Positions 25,395 to 35,031 of a stretch of 64,000 nt of DNA are shown here, one piece after another. Source of the stretch: Bin87 sp964347975 (GTDB lineage: Bacteria > Chloroflexota > Dehalococcoidia > Lucifugimonadales > UBA3495). The notes beneath the pieces were generated by a model. The model saw only the letters and a program-made list of their open reading frames with translations. It did no database searches and was not told the DNA's origin. Positions within the stretch are counted from its first letter, which is position 1; the number at the start of each line of letters is the position of its first letter. Location of the stretch: positions 186,001 through 250,000 of the forward strand of contig CAYGAY010000001.1 of NCBI GenBank assembly GCA_964347975.1, given 5' to 3'. A program made the position numbers and the translations under genes.

Positions 25395-26298
25395 AGCAAA
25401 CATCGAAATGCTGGAAGACGAACCCAGTTTCAAAGAGTTCGCCATCGAAGAATTTCTGGTCCGCAGCGAACCCTACTACCGTGCGGTCGGGGATGAACTT
25501 GAGTTGTTCGAGGCTGCGTATGAACAGCACATCCCAGTCCTCCTCAAAGGCCCCACCGGTTGCGGCAAAACCCGGTTCGTCGAATACATGGCTTGGAAAC
25601 TCGGCCGCCCCATTACCACTGTGCGCAACCAGGGCGGCCAGGAAATGCGGGAAGGCGAAGTCCGCGTCCCGTTGGTAACCATTGCCTGCCACGAAGACCT
25701 GACCGCCAGCGACCTGGTGGGTCGTTACCTGTTGGACGCCCAGGGCACCCGCTGGATTGACGGCCCCATGACCCGCGCCGTCAAAGCCGGGGCTATCCTC
25801 TACCTTGACGAAGTGGTCGAAGCCCGCAAGGACACTACCGTCCTGATCCATCCCCTCACCGACCACCGCAGAATCCTCCCGGTCGAAAAAACCGGCAACA
25901 TCATCGAAGCCGATGACCGTTTCCTGCTCTGCATCTCCTACAACCCCCACTACCAGAGCGCCCTCAAAGATCTGAAACACAGCACCCGGCAGCGGTTCAT
26001 TTCCATCGAGTTCGACTACCCGCCGGTGGACGTCGAAGCGGAAATCGTTGCTAAAGAAAGCGGTTGCTCCGAAGACGAGGCCCATGCTCTGGCCCGCTTG
26101 GGTGACAAGATCCGCAATCTCCGGGAGCATGGACTGGCCGAAGGCGCCAGCACCAGGCTGCTCATATACGCCGGCCGTTTAATGCGACAAGGCATACCGG
26201 CTCGCCGGGCGTGTCAGGTAGCCATCGTGTGGACACTCAGCGACGAGACCGAACTGCAGCGCAGCATCGAAGAGGTCGTGTACTCGATCTTTGAGTAG
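25387..26298 (+). CDS. MoxR/CbbQ-type AAA+ ATPase
   Basis: 303-residue AAA+ ATPase of the CbbQ/NirQ/NorQ group. Walker A GPTGCGKT is at residues 55-62; Walker B AILYLDEVVEA is near 137-147; the sensor region FLLCISYNPHYQSA and the C-terminal RLLIYAGRLMRQG block are of the CbbQ kind. These ATPases work with a VWA-domain partner (CbbO/NorD) to remodel or activate a target protein. Here the partner is the second gene downstream, separated by a Nudix gene. The substrate enzyme is not seen in the window. Confidence 0.9.
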   Translation: MVEANIEMLEDEPSFKEFAIEEFLVRSEPYYRAVGDELELFEAAYEQHIPVLLKGPTGCGKTRFVEYMAWKLGRPITTVRNQGGQEMREGEVRVPLVTIACHEDLTASDLVGRYLLDAQGTRWIDGPMTRAVKAGAILYLDEVVEARKDTTVLIHPLTDHRRILPVEKTGNIIEADDRFLLCISYNPHYQSALKDLKHSTRQRFISIEFDYPPVDVEAEIVAKESGCSEDEAHALARLGDKIRNLREHGLAEGASTRLLIYAGRLMRQGIPARRACQVAIVWTLSDETELQRSIEEVVYSIFE

Positions 26299-26327
26299 CA
26301 CCGCGCCTTCATCAGCAGGGAGACTGC

Positions 26328-26924
26328 ATGGTTGAGCTCACCCTTGACCTGATCAAGGACACCCTGGCCCATCGCGAAAGGGTTACTGCCGCCGCTGAAG
26401 GATTGATGCCGGCGGCAGTAATGCTATTGCTGTATCCCAAAGACGGCGAATTCTGCGTCCTGCTGAACCGGCGCTCCATGACTGTGGAGCACCACAAGGG
26501 AGAAATGTCTTTCCCCGGAGGCGCCAGGGACCCCGAAGACGCTGATTTTGCGGACACCGCCCTGCGCGAGACTGAAGAGGAAATGGGTATCGCCCGGAAT
26601 GACATAACCATCTTGGGCCGCTTGGACGACAACGTAACCCGTTCCAACTTCCTCGTAAAAGTTTTCGTGGGCACCATCCCCCACCCCTATGAGTTCAATC
26701 CCAGTTCCCACGAAATCGCCGAGGTGGTAGAAATACCGCTGAGCGTATTGCGTGACAGTGCTACAATCCGTTGGGATTCCCGAATTGAAGATGGCCAACG
26801 AGTGGCCGTGCGCTCTTATGGCTACCAGCGCCACCTGGTGTACGGCGCCACCGCTAAAATCCTTGACCAGTTCCTCGACATCATCGAGGAAGGGCTGACA
26901 AAGGAGGACACGAGCCTTGACTAA
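26328..26924 (+). CDS. Nudix hydrolase, CoA pyrophosphatase (CoAse) type
   Basis: 198-residue Nudix protein. The CoAse-type sequence reads LLNRRSMTVEHHKGEMSFPG, then the Nudix box GGARDPEDADFADTALRE with TEEEMGI after it. Members of this subfamily cleave coenzyme A or its derivatives to 3',5'-ADP and phosphopantetheine, which would oppose coaE upstream; this is inference from the family. It sits between the MoxR-type ATPase and its VWA partner and overlaps the latter by 8 nt. Confidence 0.9.
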   Translation: MVELTLDLIKDTLAHRERVTAAAEGLMPAAVMLLLYPKDGEFCVLLNRRSMTVEHHKGEMSFPGGARDPEDADFADTALRETEEEMGIARNDITILGRLDDNVTRSNFLVKVFVGTIPHPYEFNPSSHEIAEVVEIPLSVLRDSATIRWDSRIEDGQRVAVRSYGYQRHLVYGATAKILDQFLDIIEEGLTKEDTSLD

Positions 26925-29900
26925 TTCCGCAACTGGCGACCTGTTGACCGAACTGGGCAAACTGCCGCCGGCCGTAACGGAGGCCTATGGGGCCGTTGCC
27001 GACGCAATGGCCGAGTCCTTCAGTGATGAGGAAACGGCCCTGTGGGCGAGAGAAGGGGTGGCCATCGGCGCCCAGACTGTCCGCTCGTGGGAATCAGCCG
27101 TTGAATACTACCGAGTCAGCCCGGAAGTGGCGCGCTCGCTGGCCTTCGCGTCCTTTATGCAATGGGCGCGGTGCGGCACCTACCTTTCCCAGGATTCACC
27201 CACGTTGGCGGTTGCCTTTTTCAAGGCCAGCCCCTCCATCGTCACCAATCTGCGACCGCAATACATCCCCCGCTGGGCCGGCTTGGGCCGCTCGCTTTAC
27301 AAGGGCACCTGGAAATCCAGCACCCTTGCCGCTCGGTTTTTCGAGGTCAGCCCGGATCTGGTGCGAAACCTCCCGTTCTGGGACGTGGAAGTGTTCGCCT
27401 CCCTGATTGAGGCGTTGTCCTACAAGTCTTACGATGTGGCCGCCGAATGCCTGGTCTTGGGCAGAGATGTCCTCCCGGCCATGGGTCGGGAGCGTGAAGC
27501 TTTCCTCTCCATGTCCCGCGCCCTCACCGACAGCAGCTGGCGCGAGGTAAAGGCGTGCCTCGAAATGGCTCCCCGCGCCTTGCAGCACGTTGAGGAAGGA
27601 CAGACCGGAAGGTTCCTCAGGCTGGGCGAAAAACTGGCTAAGATGGGCCTCCGGGACACCTCCCGGTTCCTCTACGACGGCGCCCAGGCGTTGTCCCACG
27701 TTTCCGCCGGCTCCCAGGGCCACATCCTCGACCTCTGTGAAGGTTTGCTCGCCAGCGCTCCCGACGCGGTCCCGCCCTTCCTGAAGAGCCTGGACCCGGT
27801 GCTGAACCGGATCACCCTCGCCCAGCTGGACCAATGGTATCAGCACGGCGTGGGGTTGCTGAGCGAAAATCCCGAAAGCGGTATCGCTTTCTTCAAGATC
27901 GAGTCCAACACCTCAGAAGCCATGCTGGAAACCCTTTCTTCCAGCCTGGATTTGGAGCGTGTCAAAGGCATCATGCGCCTCTACACCCGCGCGTTGTCCG
28001 GCGAGAACATCGAGGTGCTCAGCACCGAGGAATTGGTGCGCCGGCAGATCGGATGGGTTGACCAGGACACGGCGTCCACCGACGGCACCAAGGTGTACCT
28101 CCCGCCGATGATCGACAACTACAACGACAAGGCGCAAAACTTCGCCTGGTTCAAAGTGGTTGCAACCCACCAGGTGTCCCATCTGGAGTTCGGCAGCTTC
28201 CAGTTTGACTTCACCAGGCCGGCCAACGTATTTGAAGACCGCCGCTTCCCCATGGAAGAGGCGATCCAGGCTCGTATGGAAGCCATACGCACCGCCGCTA
28301 TCGAACAATTCCAGCTGCAAGATGCCGACGTCGCGCCCATCCTCGACATGGGCGAAGGCCCGGGCGGGACGATGCGGGTCTATACCGACATCGGCCGCTT
28401 CCTGGCCCTGTTTGAAGACCGCCGCATGGCCTTCGACCTCTTCAGCGTATTGGAAGACTGCCGGCTTGACTATCGCATCAAAACCGAATATCCAGGCATC
28501 CGACGGCCCGCCCTCGACGTCCAGGGCGATGCGCTGTCCCTGCGTCCCCGGATCGAAGAGCTTCCGTTGCAGGAAGCGCTCATCGAATTGCTCATCCACA
28601 TGAGCCTGGACCGCTTCGAAGGTCTGCCGGTGCCCCAGGACTACCGCGAAGCAGCCTACATGCTGGCCCGTATCATGCACCGCCTGCGTACCGTCCGAGC
28701 GTCCATCGAGGACACCGCCGAAGCCTCCCTGCGGGCCTATGAAATCATCTCCCGACTGCAAAACCAGCAGCAGCCCGAGGATGAGTTCCAACCCGAAGAC
28801 CTGGACGATCCCGGCGAGTTCTCCGAAGAGGAATACCAGGCCTTGCTGGACAAGTTGCAGGCCGAGATGAACGAGCAGCAGGGCGAACAAGGCGAGGGTG
28901 ACCCTTACGAATCCCCGGAGCCGGTCGAATACCGCGGCGACTTCAAGCCCGAAATGGTGCAACTCCTCACCAAGCTCCAGATGGACCAGAGCCAAATGGG
29001 CGACGCTGAGCCGATGACCCAGGAAGAGCTGGAACAACTGCTTCAGGACAGCGCCGAGCTGGAACTCGACGCCCAGGAAGGCGACGTGGACCAGAGCATG
29101 GCCATGTTCGCCCAGAACATCATGAAGGAAGCGGGTGTCCCGCCCCCGTCAAACGATCCCGGGAAGGGATACGGCCCCATCCTCCACGATGATGACGCCG
29201 GCGGCGAGCTCGAAGCCCTGGAACCCAAGACCTTCGTCTACGACGAATGGGACTTCCGCGCCAACGATTACAAACCCCGCTGGTGCATCGTCAAGGAGAA
29301 GATCCTCGACGAAGGCGATCCCAATTTCTATAACGACTCCCTGCGCAACTACGCCTCCTTGCTGGCCCACATCAAGCGCCAGTTCGAGTTGATCATGCCC
29401 GAAACCTGGCGCAAAACTTACCGGCTGATCGACGGTGAGGACATTGACCTGAACTCCGCCCTGGAAGCCTGGGCCGACCTCCGCATGAACGTGCCGCCGG
29501 ACGAAAAGATCTACTGGCGCCGCAACCGCATCGAGCGCGACGTCGCCGTGGTGTTCCTGCTCGATATGTCCGCCTCCACCGCTGAGGCTATTGACGAGGG
29601 CCGGCATTCGGTCGACGACCGGGACGCTCCCGACGACCCGGTGGAATACATGGTCTGGCTGCGCCGTCGCCGCGAGGGATTGGTCCGCCGCCACTACAAG
29701 CGCATCATCGACCTGGAACGCGAAGGCTGCGCTCTGCTCATTAGCGCCCTGGAATCCATCGGCGATACCTACGGCATCTACGGCTTCTCCGGCTACGGGC
29801 GCGAGAACGTGGAGTTCTACGTCATCAAAGACATCGAGGAACCCTTCAACGACAAGATCAAGCGGCGCATCGACAAAGTCACGCCTCTGCACGCCACCCG

Positions 29901-30225
29901 CATGGGCTCCGCCATCCGACACGCCATCACCAAGCTGGAAAACCAGGACGCGGCCACCAAGATCCTCTTCCTCATCAGCGACGGTCGCCCCCAGGACCGG
30001 GGTTACAGCCGTGAGGGAGTGGAGAAGGAATACGCCGTCCACGACACCCACCAGGCTTTGCTCGAGGCCAAGCGGAAGGAAATCAACCCCTTCTGCCTCA
30101 CCGTTGACAAAGCCGGCCACGACTACCTCAAAACCATGTGCGGCGACCTGAACTACGAAGTCCTGGACGACATCTGGGCATTGCCGGAACGGTTGCCCAT
30201 GCTCTACCGCACGCTGACCATGTAA
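26917..30225 (+). CDS. Giant CbbO/NorD-type VWA-domain protein
   Basis: 1102 residues, well above the usual 600-800 of CbbO/NorD. It starts at TTG 26917 with AAAGGAGG about 10 nt before. Residues 1-380 form a helical repeat region with recurring blocks (SPEVARSLAF, SPSIVTNLRP, SPDLVRNLPF, MAPRALQHVE). The middle is acidic and Glu/Gln-rich (about 625-770). The VWA domain (about 875-1095) has the MIDAS start FLLDMSAST, followed by LLISALESIG, YGFSGYGREN and FLISDGRPQDRGY. Acts with the MoxR-type ATPase as a chaperone-like pair (family knowledge). The N-terminal repeats may bind the target. Confidence 0.88.
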   Translation: MTNSATGDLLTELGKLPPAVTEAYGAVADAMAESFSDEETALWAREGVAIGAQTVRSWESAVEYYRVSPEVARSLAFASFMQWARCGTYLSQDSPTLAVAFFKASPSIVTNLRPQYIPRWAGLGRSLYKGTWKSSTLAARFFEVSPDLVRNLPFWDVEVFASLIEALSYKSYDVAAECLVLGRDVLPAMGREREAFLSMSRALTDSSWREVKACLEMAPRALQHVEEGQTGRFLRLGEKLAKMGLRDTSRFLYDGAQALSHVSAGSQGHILDLCEGLLASAPDAVPPFLKSLDPVLNRITLAQLDQWYQHGVGLLSENPESGIAFFKIESNTSEAMLETLSSSLDLERVKGIMRLYTRALSGENIEVLSTEELVRRQIGWVDQDTASTDGTKVYLPPMIDNYNDKAQNFAWFKVVATHQVSHLEFGSFQFDFTRPANVFEDRRFPMEEAIQARMEAIRTAAIEQFQLQDADVAPILDMGEGPGGTMRVYTDIGRFLALFEDRRMAFDLFSVLEDCRLDYRIKTEYPGIRRPALDVQGDALSLRPRIEELPLQEALIELLIHMSLDRFEGLPVPQDYREAAYMLARIMHRLRTVRASIEDTAEASLRAYEIISRLQNQQQPEDEFQPEDLDDPGEFSEEEYQALLDKLQAEMNEQQGEQGEGDPYESPEPVEYRGDFKPEMVQLLTKLQMDQSQMGDAEPMTQEELEQLLQDSAELELDAQEGDVDQSMAMFAQNIMKEAGVPPPSNDPGKGYGPILHDDDAGGELEALEPKTFVYDEWDFRANDYKPRWCIVKEKILDEGDPNFYNDSLRNYASLLAHIKRQFELIMPETWRKTYRLIDGEDIDLNSALEAWADLRMNVPPDEKIYWRRNRIERDVAVVFLLDMSASTAEAIDEGRHSVDDRDAPDDPVEYMVWLRRRREGLVRRHYKRIIDLEREGCALLISALESIGDTYGIYGFSGYGRENVEFYVIKDIEEPFNDKIKRRIDKVTPLHATRMGSAIRHAITKLENQDAATKILFLISDGRPQDRGYSREGVEKEYAVHDTHQALLEAKRKEINPFCLTVDKAGHDYLKTMCGDLNYEVLDDIWALPERLPMLYRTLTM

Positions 30226-30265
30226 CCTCCGCCACCTTGCAACCCGGCGACCGTACAAAAACCTG

Positions 30266-30288
30266 GGGGCGGGTTTCAAACCCGCCCC
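30266..30288 (+). terminator. Hairpin after the VWA gene
   Basis: GGGGCGGGTTT-C-AAACCCGCCCC, an 11-bp inverted repeat 40 nt after the VWA stop, followed by TTCT. It closely resembles the hairpin at 50519-50541, so it may also be a dispersed element. Confidence 0.55.
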
Positions 30289-30324
30289 TTCTGGCAGCAA
30301 GCCGCTAGTCTGACCTGCACGTGG

Positions 30325-30708
30325 CTAGCGTCGCCAGCGCAACCGGAGGGGATTGCGCCGCCGGTCCTCGATCATGTCCTCAACGATGGCGACCCCGTCG
30401 GTGTTCTGTTCTTTTTTCAGCCGCTCACGGACGTCGATCAGTGTGTCGATTTCCCGGGCCGTCAATTTCTTTCTGCGTTCATCCAATGCCCAGAAGACCA
30501 TTTTTATTCCTCCCTCGACTAAAACGGCGGCCATGCCGTAAGCCATTGTTCCTACGCCGGCCGTTGACTTGACCGGTTCCATATCGTGCCAAAATAGCCA
30601 CTGGCCTCCGCCAACCAGAGCCGACAGCAGCCAAGTGAAAAGGGCCGCCCCAAAAAGCGTAAGCGTGGCATGACGACGGAGCCATCGTAGGTCGTCTGAT
30701 TCCACCAT
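30325..30708 (-). CDS. Small two-span membrane protein, unknown
   Basis: 127 residues. Two hydrophobic segments, about 14-34 (LTLFGAALFTWLLSALVGG) and 51-73 (GVGTMAYGMAAVLVEGGIKMVF), are followed by a charged, probably helical tail with KKLTAREIDTLIDVRERLKKE. No family recognised. The base composition and the amphipathic tail look genuinely coding. It lies alone 34 nt before the end of cinA on the same strand. Confidence 0.7.
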   Translation of the reverse strand: MVESDDLRWLRRHATLTLFGAALFTWLLSALVGGGQWLFWHDMEPVKSTAGVGTMAYGMAAVLVEGGIKMVFWALDERRKKLTAREIDTLIDVRERLKKEQNTDGVAIVEDMIEDRRRNPLRLRWRR

Positions 30709-30742
30709 ATCATACCCAACTCCCGGAAAATCCGGCGACTGG

Positions 30743-31978
30743 TCAGGGCGACACGGCGGTGATTATTTTGCGTAACTCCGTCAGCGCCGTGTTGCAGGAC
30801 CTCCGCTTTATCACCAGGCGGCGCGGCGGCGTCCGCAGCGGAAACTCCCTGACATCATCGCCGTGGGCGATGGCGATATGAATCGTACCGGGGCGGTGTC
30901 CTTCCACTTCCTGGGGACCCAGCACGCCCGTGAGACCGATGCCGAAGTCCGCAGCGGTTGACCCTTGCGCGACCAACGCCATCGCATTGGCGGTCTGCTG
31001 GCTCACCACGCCGTGAGTTTCCAGCACGTCGGAAGACACGCCGGCGGCAACCATAGCGTCGGCGGTGAAGGCCACGTTGCCGCCTCGGTACCACCGGCTG
31101 CTGTTTGGCGCCTCAGTAATCGTATTGGCGAGGAATCCCCCGCTCACCGATTCCATCGTCGCCAGCGTCATACCTCGCTCCACCAGGGCCACGCCCACCG
31201 AAAGCTCCGGCGTTTCGTCGTCGTAACCCCAAACGTAGGGAGCCAGCCGGTCGTGGATGGCGTTCTCCACCGGAGCGATCATTTCGCGGGCCGCGGCCTC
31301 GTCGGCGGCGCGGGCGATAATGCGCAGGTGAATGCCGTCCGCCTTGGAATATATGCCCAGATACGGGTTTTCCAATCCAAAGAACTCAGAGATGATTTCG
31401 TCCACCGACGCCTCGCCCAGGCCCAGCGTCTTGATATTGCGCGTGATGGTCACTTCCGTATCGATGAGGTCTTTCAGCTTCGCGTCAATCTCGTCCTGCC
31501 ACATGGCGCGGTTTTCGCCGGGAGGGCCGGGCATGCAGATGATGTGCTTGCCATTTCGCCGGGCCCACCAACCGGGCGCGGTGCCGTTGCGGTTCGTGAT
31601 GAACTGTGCCGAGGGGATCAGGTGGGCCTGCTTCACGTTATGGGCCGGCATATCCTGACCCCGATTGCGAAACCACTGCCGCAGGTTTTCCATCTCCGCG
31701 TCCTGGACCGTGGGCGTTTCGCCCAACGCGGCCGCCACGGCTTCACGAGTCAAATCGTCCTGCGTCGGCCCCAACCCCCCCGTCGTGAAGATGATCTCCG
31801 AGCGTTCCCAACCCCGCTGGAAAGCTTCGGTGAGCTTGGGCAGATCATCACCTATGATGCTCACCCACTGCAACTGAATCCCCAGCGCCGGCAGCCGTCC
31901 CGCAATCCAACTGGCGTTGGTGTCAGTCAACTCGCCCATCAACAACTCGGTGCCAATGGAGATAATCTCTGCGTTCAA
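30743..31978 (-). CDS. cinA: CinA family protein with altered amidohydrolase site
   Basis: 411 residues. The N-terminal MoaB/MogA-like domain begins MNAEIISIGTELLMGELTDTNA and has FTTGGLGPTQDDLTREA; this half of CinA hydrolyses ADP-ribose or NMN-linked compounds. The C-terminal PncC-like nicotinamide-nucleotide amidohydrolase domain starts near residue 250, but the expected ESCTGG reads ESVSGG, and the Tyr-Ser-Asn-x-x-Lys-like motif is FTADAM, so the lysine is missing. The deamidase may be inactive. Length is normal. Confidence 0.88.
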   Translation of the reverse strand: MNAEIISIGTELLMGELTDTNASWIAGRLPALGIQLQWVSIIGDDLPKLTEAFQRGWERSEIIFTTGGLGPTQDDLTREAVAAALGETPTVQDAEMENLRQWFRNRGQDMPAHNVKQAHLIPSAQFITNRNGTAPGWWARRNGKHIICMPGPPGENRAMWQDEIDAKLKDLIDTEVTITRNIKTLGLGEASVDEIISEFFGLENPYLGIYSKADGIHLRIIARAADEAAAREMIAPVENAIHDRLAPYVWGYDDETPELSVGVALVERGMTLATMESVSGGFLANTITEAPNSSRWYRGGNVAFTADAMVAAGVSSDVLETHGVVSQQTANAMALVAQGSTAADFGIGLTGVLGPQEVEGHRPGTIHIAIAHGDDVREFPLRTPPRRLVIKRRSCNTALTELRKIITAVSP

Positions 31979-32000
31979 AACAGCCTCCTCAGCAGCCCGA

Positions 32001-33113
32001 TTACGGGCAGTCGTAAGCCGACTCGGTGGGCGGATTGGTGACCAGGCAGATGGTGCGTTCCGCTCGAACTCTGTTCACCACGTACACTATCGGATCCTCC
32101 GGCAATCCGGCGTAATGCACCAGGATCTGCTCGTTGCCCTCATCGTCCCGAATGGGTTGATCCTCTTGGTCCACCTCGACGTGCCCGCCTCCAATATAGA
32201 ACTCGTGGGTTTTTTCCTGGGTGGAAATACGCACCGTGGTGTCCGCCGGATTCAAACCGTACTTCGGGTCGCCGGCCCCTCTTTCGTCAACGTGCCAACC
32301 GCCGGGAGTATCCGGCCCCCCTGGTTTCCCCGGCTGGGCAAGCCATTGCAGTTGCGATGTCCACCACTCTGGCGGCTCCACCGCGGCGCGACCTTCTCCG
32401 GCGGTAACGTACCAGGTGCGCGCGCCGGGTTCGGGAGAATAGGATACCGTTATCCCATTATGGGTAACCTCGAAACCGGTGATGTCTCGAAAATCCTCCT
32501 CATAAAAATAGCCTAACTCAATCGGCGGCGGCACGAACGGCGGACTGATCACCAGACAGTTGACCACCCGGGCCCAAACCTCCGGCACCGTGAACAACTG
32601 GGTGGAGCCGGCCACCGTCATGTAGTTGTATCCCTCGTCCGGCGTTTTGTTGCCCAACCAGAATTCATAGGACAACCCCGTTTCCTCGGTGATCTTGATC
32701 GCGCTTTCTGCCGGCTCAAGGCCGTACTGCGCCGGGTTTTCTATCGTCGTGCCCAGCACCCGGTTAACTTGCGGACCACTCAGCAGCAGCGGAGTGCCCG
32801 CCCATTTGGGGTGATGGACCTCCTCACGTTCTTCGTCCTGTACGATATACCACTTTCCGCGTCCCAGGTCTTTGTCGTATGAGATTGATCGCTCCTCCCC
32901 TGTCAACGCGATCTGCTCATCCGAACACTCGATAGATTCGCCGGCCTGTCCCCGGTGGATCACCTCCACCTGCACGATGGCGTCGTCATCGATCCGCCAG
33001 GCCCAGGGTTCCTCTTCCCGCGCAGTGTCCTGCTCCCACGGCTTAAACCAAAGCGCCAGCGCACCGAAAAGCGCCAGCACAAATACCAGCAAAATTGTCA
33101 ACCGGACGTTCAT
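32001..33113 (-). CDS. DUF4340-domain membrane-anchored protein
   Basis: 370 residues. An N-terminal anchor (LTILLVFVLALFGALALWF) is followed by a long exported part with two similar halves, each with PAEsAIKI or PADTTVRI and a strand motif YEFWLGNKT or HEFYIGGGH. This matches the DUF4340 proteins that sit beside GldG-like ABC transporter genes. It is the last gene of the cassette, downstream of the GldG-like gene, with a GAAA-loop repeat between them. Likely an extracytoplasmic partner of the transporter; the role is unknown. Confidence 0.8.
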   Translation of the reverse strand: MNVRLTILLVFVLALFGALALWFKPWEQDTAREEEPWAWRIDDDAIVQVEVIHRGQAGESIECSDEQIALTGEERSISYDKDLGRGKWYIVQDEEREEVHHPKWAGTPLLLSGPQVNRVLGTTIENPAQYGLEPAESAIKITEETGLSYEFWLGNKTPDEGYNYMTVAGSTQLFTVPEVWARVVNCLVISPPFVPPPIELGYFYEEDFRDITGFEVTHNGITVSYSPEPGARTWYVTAGEGRAAVEPPEWWTSQLQWLAQPGKPGGPDTPGGWHVDERGAGDPKYGLNPADTTVRISTQEKTHEFYIGGGHVEVDQEDQPIRDDEGNEQILVHYAGLPEDPIVYVVNRVRAERTICLVTNPPTESAYDCP

Positions 33114-33173
33114 ATCCTGATCGTTACCCCGTCATTCTGGCATCGCCTTCGTCATTCCGGCGGCTCTCTCGCC

Positions 33174-33193
33174 ATTCCGGCGAAAGCCGGAAT
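33174..33193 (-). repeat. GAAA-loop palindromic repeat (copy 2)
   Basis: Exact copy of the ATTCCGGC-GAAA-GCCGGAAT palindrome, in the gap between the GldG-like and DUF4340 genes. Partial copies (GTCATTCCGGCGG, GTCATTCTGGC) stand just before it. Confidence 0.8.
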
Positions 33194-33209
33194 CCAGGGA
33201 GTCTCATCT

Positions 33210-35030
33210 TTAGCGGCGAACCCACCACACCACCACAGCCATAATGCCCATCAACCCCGGCAGCAGCAGCCACGTTGAGAACCGCACGAAGTTGAACTCG
33301 TTCTCGTCCAGGTTCCACTCCCGGTACACAAACTCCCGGTCCCGTATGGACACCAGGGAATAGTCTCCCATCAGGTAGTTCGCCGTGTTGAGGAACAGCG
33401 CCGCGCTGGAACCCCGGTCCACGTTCTGGTTGGAAACGAAATCGGAATCCCCGAACACCGTCATCTTCGCGAATTGGTTATCCGGTGGACGAGTCTCGGG
33501 CGCGGCCGATCCCACCGGGCCCACAATATCCAAATACACCGCCGGGAAGAAAGTCCCCTGAGGATCCACATCCTCCGGGTCAACCCCTTCCGCCGGGTCA
33601 ACGGGGTCGATACGCTCGATATCATCAATCAGCCGCGCCGACGGTGTTGAAAACGCGATCGGCACCGGGAACCGCGTATTCGTGTCTTCGATAATGGGAT
33701 CTAAAGCCGCCGTGCCGCGCATGAACGCCACGTTCAGCGGTTGGCCGCGGGGAGCGACGATCTCCGGCGGAGCTTGCGGATAGTAGCGGCCCACGCGAAG
33801 GGTGCGCGGCTCGTTGGGCTGCGAGCCTTCGATGTCGCGAATATATCCCTCCCTCACTATCACGCCCCACAGGGCCAGGAACGCCCGGAACGTATCGTGC
33901 GTGTCGGGCTCAGCCAAAAAGATCAGCCGCGCTCCCTCCCGCCTCGGCGTCCCGTCCGGCTCTCGCCCGGCCATGTAGTAATTCAGCGCGTCGGCGTGGG
34001 CCGCCGGCAGCTCCCCGGTCGGGCCGGCAATCACCAGCAGCGCCGCGTCGTCCGGCACCGCTACCTCTTCTTCCGTCGGAGGCCAGAAAAGGGTTTCCAC
34101 CGCGTAGTTGTCCACTTCCAACCCCTGCCGGATCTTCAGATAACCGTCCGCGGCGTCCCGGTCAATAACCCGTTCGCCGTGTCCGTTGAGAAAATAAACT
34201 TTCTTCTGTTCGGTCTCCGTCGCTACCAGTAGCGCGGTGTAAAGGTCCTGTTCCAGCCGGCTGTACGCCGGATCGCTGGGTTGCACCAGGTCAATAAGGT
34301 CTGTGCCCACCGCCGACACTGCCAACGTTTCATACGACGTCACGCCTTGGCTGCGGGCCAGGTCCGCCTCCCTCTGTGGGTCAACAAACTGGTAGGTCAG
34401 ATTGGAACTCCGCCGGCTGAATTCGCTCAACGTGGTCTCAACCTTCCCTAACCGCGTCAGCATCTCAATATCGCGGATCTCGTCCGGATAATAAGCGATG
34501 ATGTTGATAGGCCGGTCCAGGTTGTCCAACAGGTCCCGCGAGCGGTGCGCTAGCGAAAACTGGTTGGTGGCCGTCGTGTCGGCGCGGATGTGATTCTCGA
34601 ATCCTACGTAGTTAGCCAACACTACCAGCCCGATGAACGCCGCGGTCATAATCACCGTGTTCACGCCGTAGCGCCCGGTTCGGCTGAAAAACGCCGCCAG
34701 CACCTGGCTGAAATACGAAATCCCCACCAGCAGAACCAGTGCCGCACCCATGCCCAGCACGATGCCGCCATACAGCTTCAGCGATCCGATGAACGCTAGC
34801 AGCACCGCGCCCACGATCAAGCCGACCACCCCCGCGATGAGGATTGGCGCGTAAAAAATCGTTACGAAGTCGAACGCCGGTTCAATGAAGGAGAACAGTG
34901 TCCGGGACTGCTCTTCCAGCGCCGGAGAGTCGGCGGCGCCGGCCGTTTGATCCGCTGGCCCGCCTTGCCGGCCGCGTCCCCGCTGCCGGCGCCAGTCTCG
35001 AGGTGCCTCGTCAGTGCGCTGCTGGCTCAT
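33210..35030 (-). CDS. GldG-like ABC transporter auxiliary protein
   Basis: 606 residues. Four hydrophobic segments in the first 145 residues (IYAPILIAGVVGLIVGAVLLA, GIVLGMGAALVLLVGISYF and a third, VNTVIMTAAFIGLVVLANYV) lead into a large exported domain with INIIAYYPDEIRD and YFLNGHGERVID; a final helix (LLPGLMGIMAVVVWWV) closes it. This is the organisation of GldG/DUF7088-type proteins of the Gld ABC system. In Bacteroidota the set is linked to gliding; elsewhere its job is unknown. Its start lies 1 nt after the permease stop. Confidence 0.85.
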   Translation of the reverse strand: MSQQRTDEAPRDWRRQRGRGRQGGPADQTAGAADSPALEEQSRTLFSFIEPAFDFVTIFYAPILIAGVVGLIVGAVLLAFIGSLKLYGGIVLGMGAALVLLVGISYFSQVLAAFFSRTGRYGVNTVIMTAAFIGLVVLANYVGFENHIRADTTATNQFSLAHRSRDLLDNLDRPINIIAYYPDEIRDIEMLTRLGKVETTLSEFSRRSSNLTYQFVDPQREADLARSQGVTSYETLAVSAVGTDLIDLVQPSDPAYSRLEQDLYTALLVATETEQKKVYFLNGHGERVIDRDAADGYLKIRQGLEVDNYAVETLFWPPTEEEVAVPDDAALLVIAGPTGELPAAHADALNYYMAGREPDGTPRREGARLIFLAEPDTHDTFRAFLALWGVIVREGYIRDIEGSQPNEPRTLRVGRYYPQAPPEIVAPRGQPLNVAFMRGTAALDPIIEDTNTRFPVPIAFSTPSARLIDDIERIDPVDPAEGVDPEDVDPQGTFFPAVYLDIVGPVGSAAPETRPPDNQFAKMTVFGDSDFVSNQNVDRGSSAALFLNTANYLMGDYSLVSIRDREFVYREWNLDENEFNFVRFSTWLLLPGLMGIMAVVVWWVRR

Positions 35031-35031
35031 C

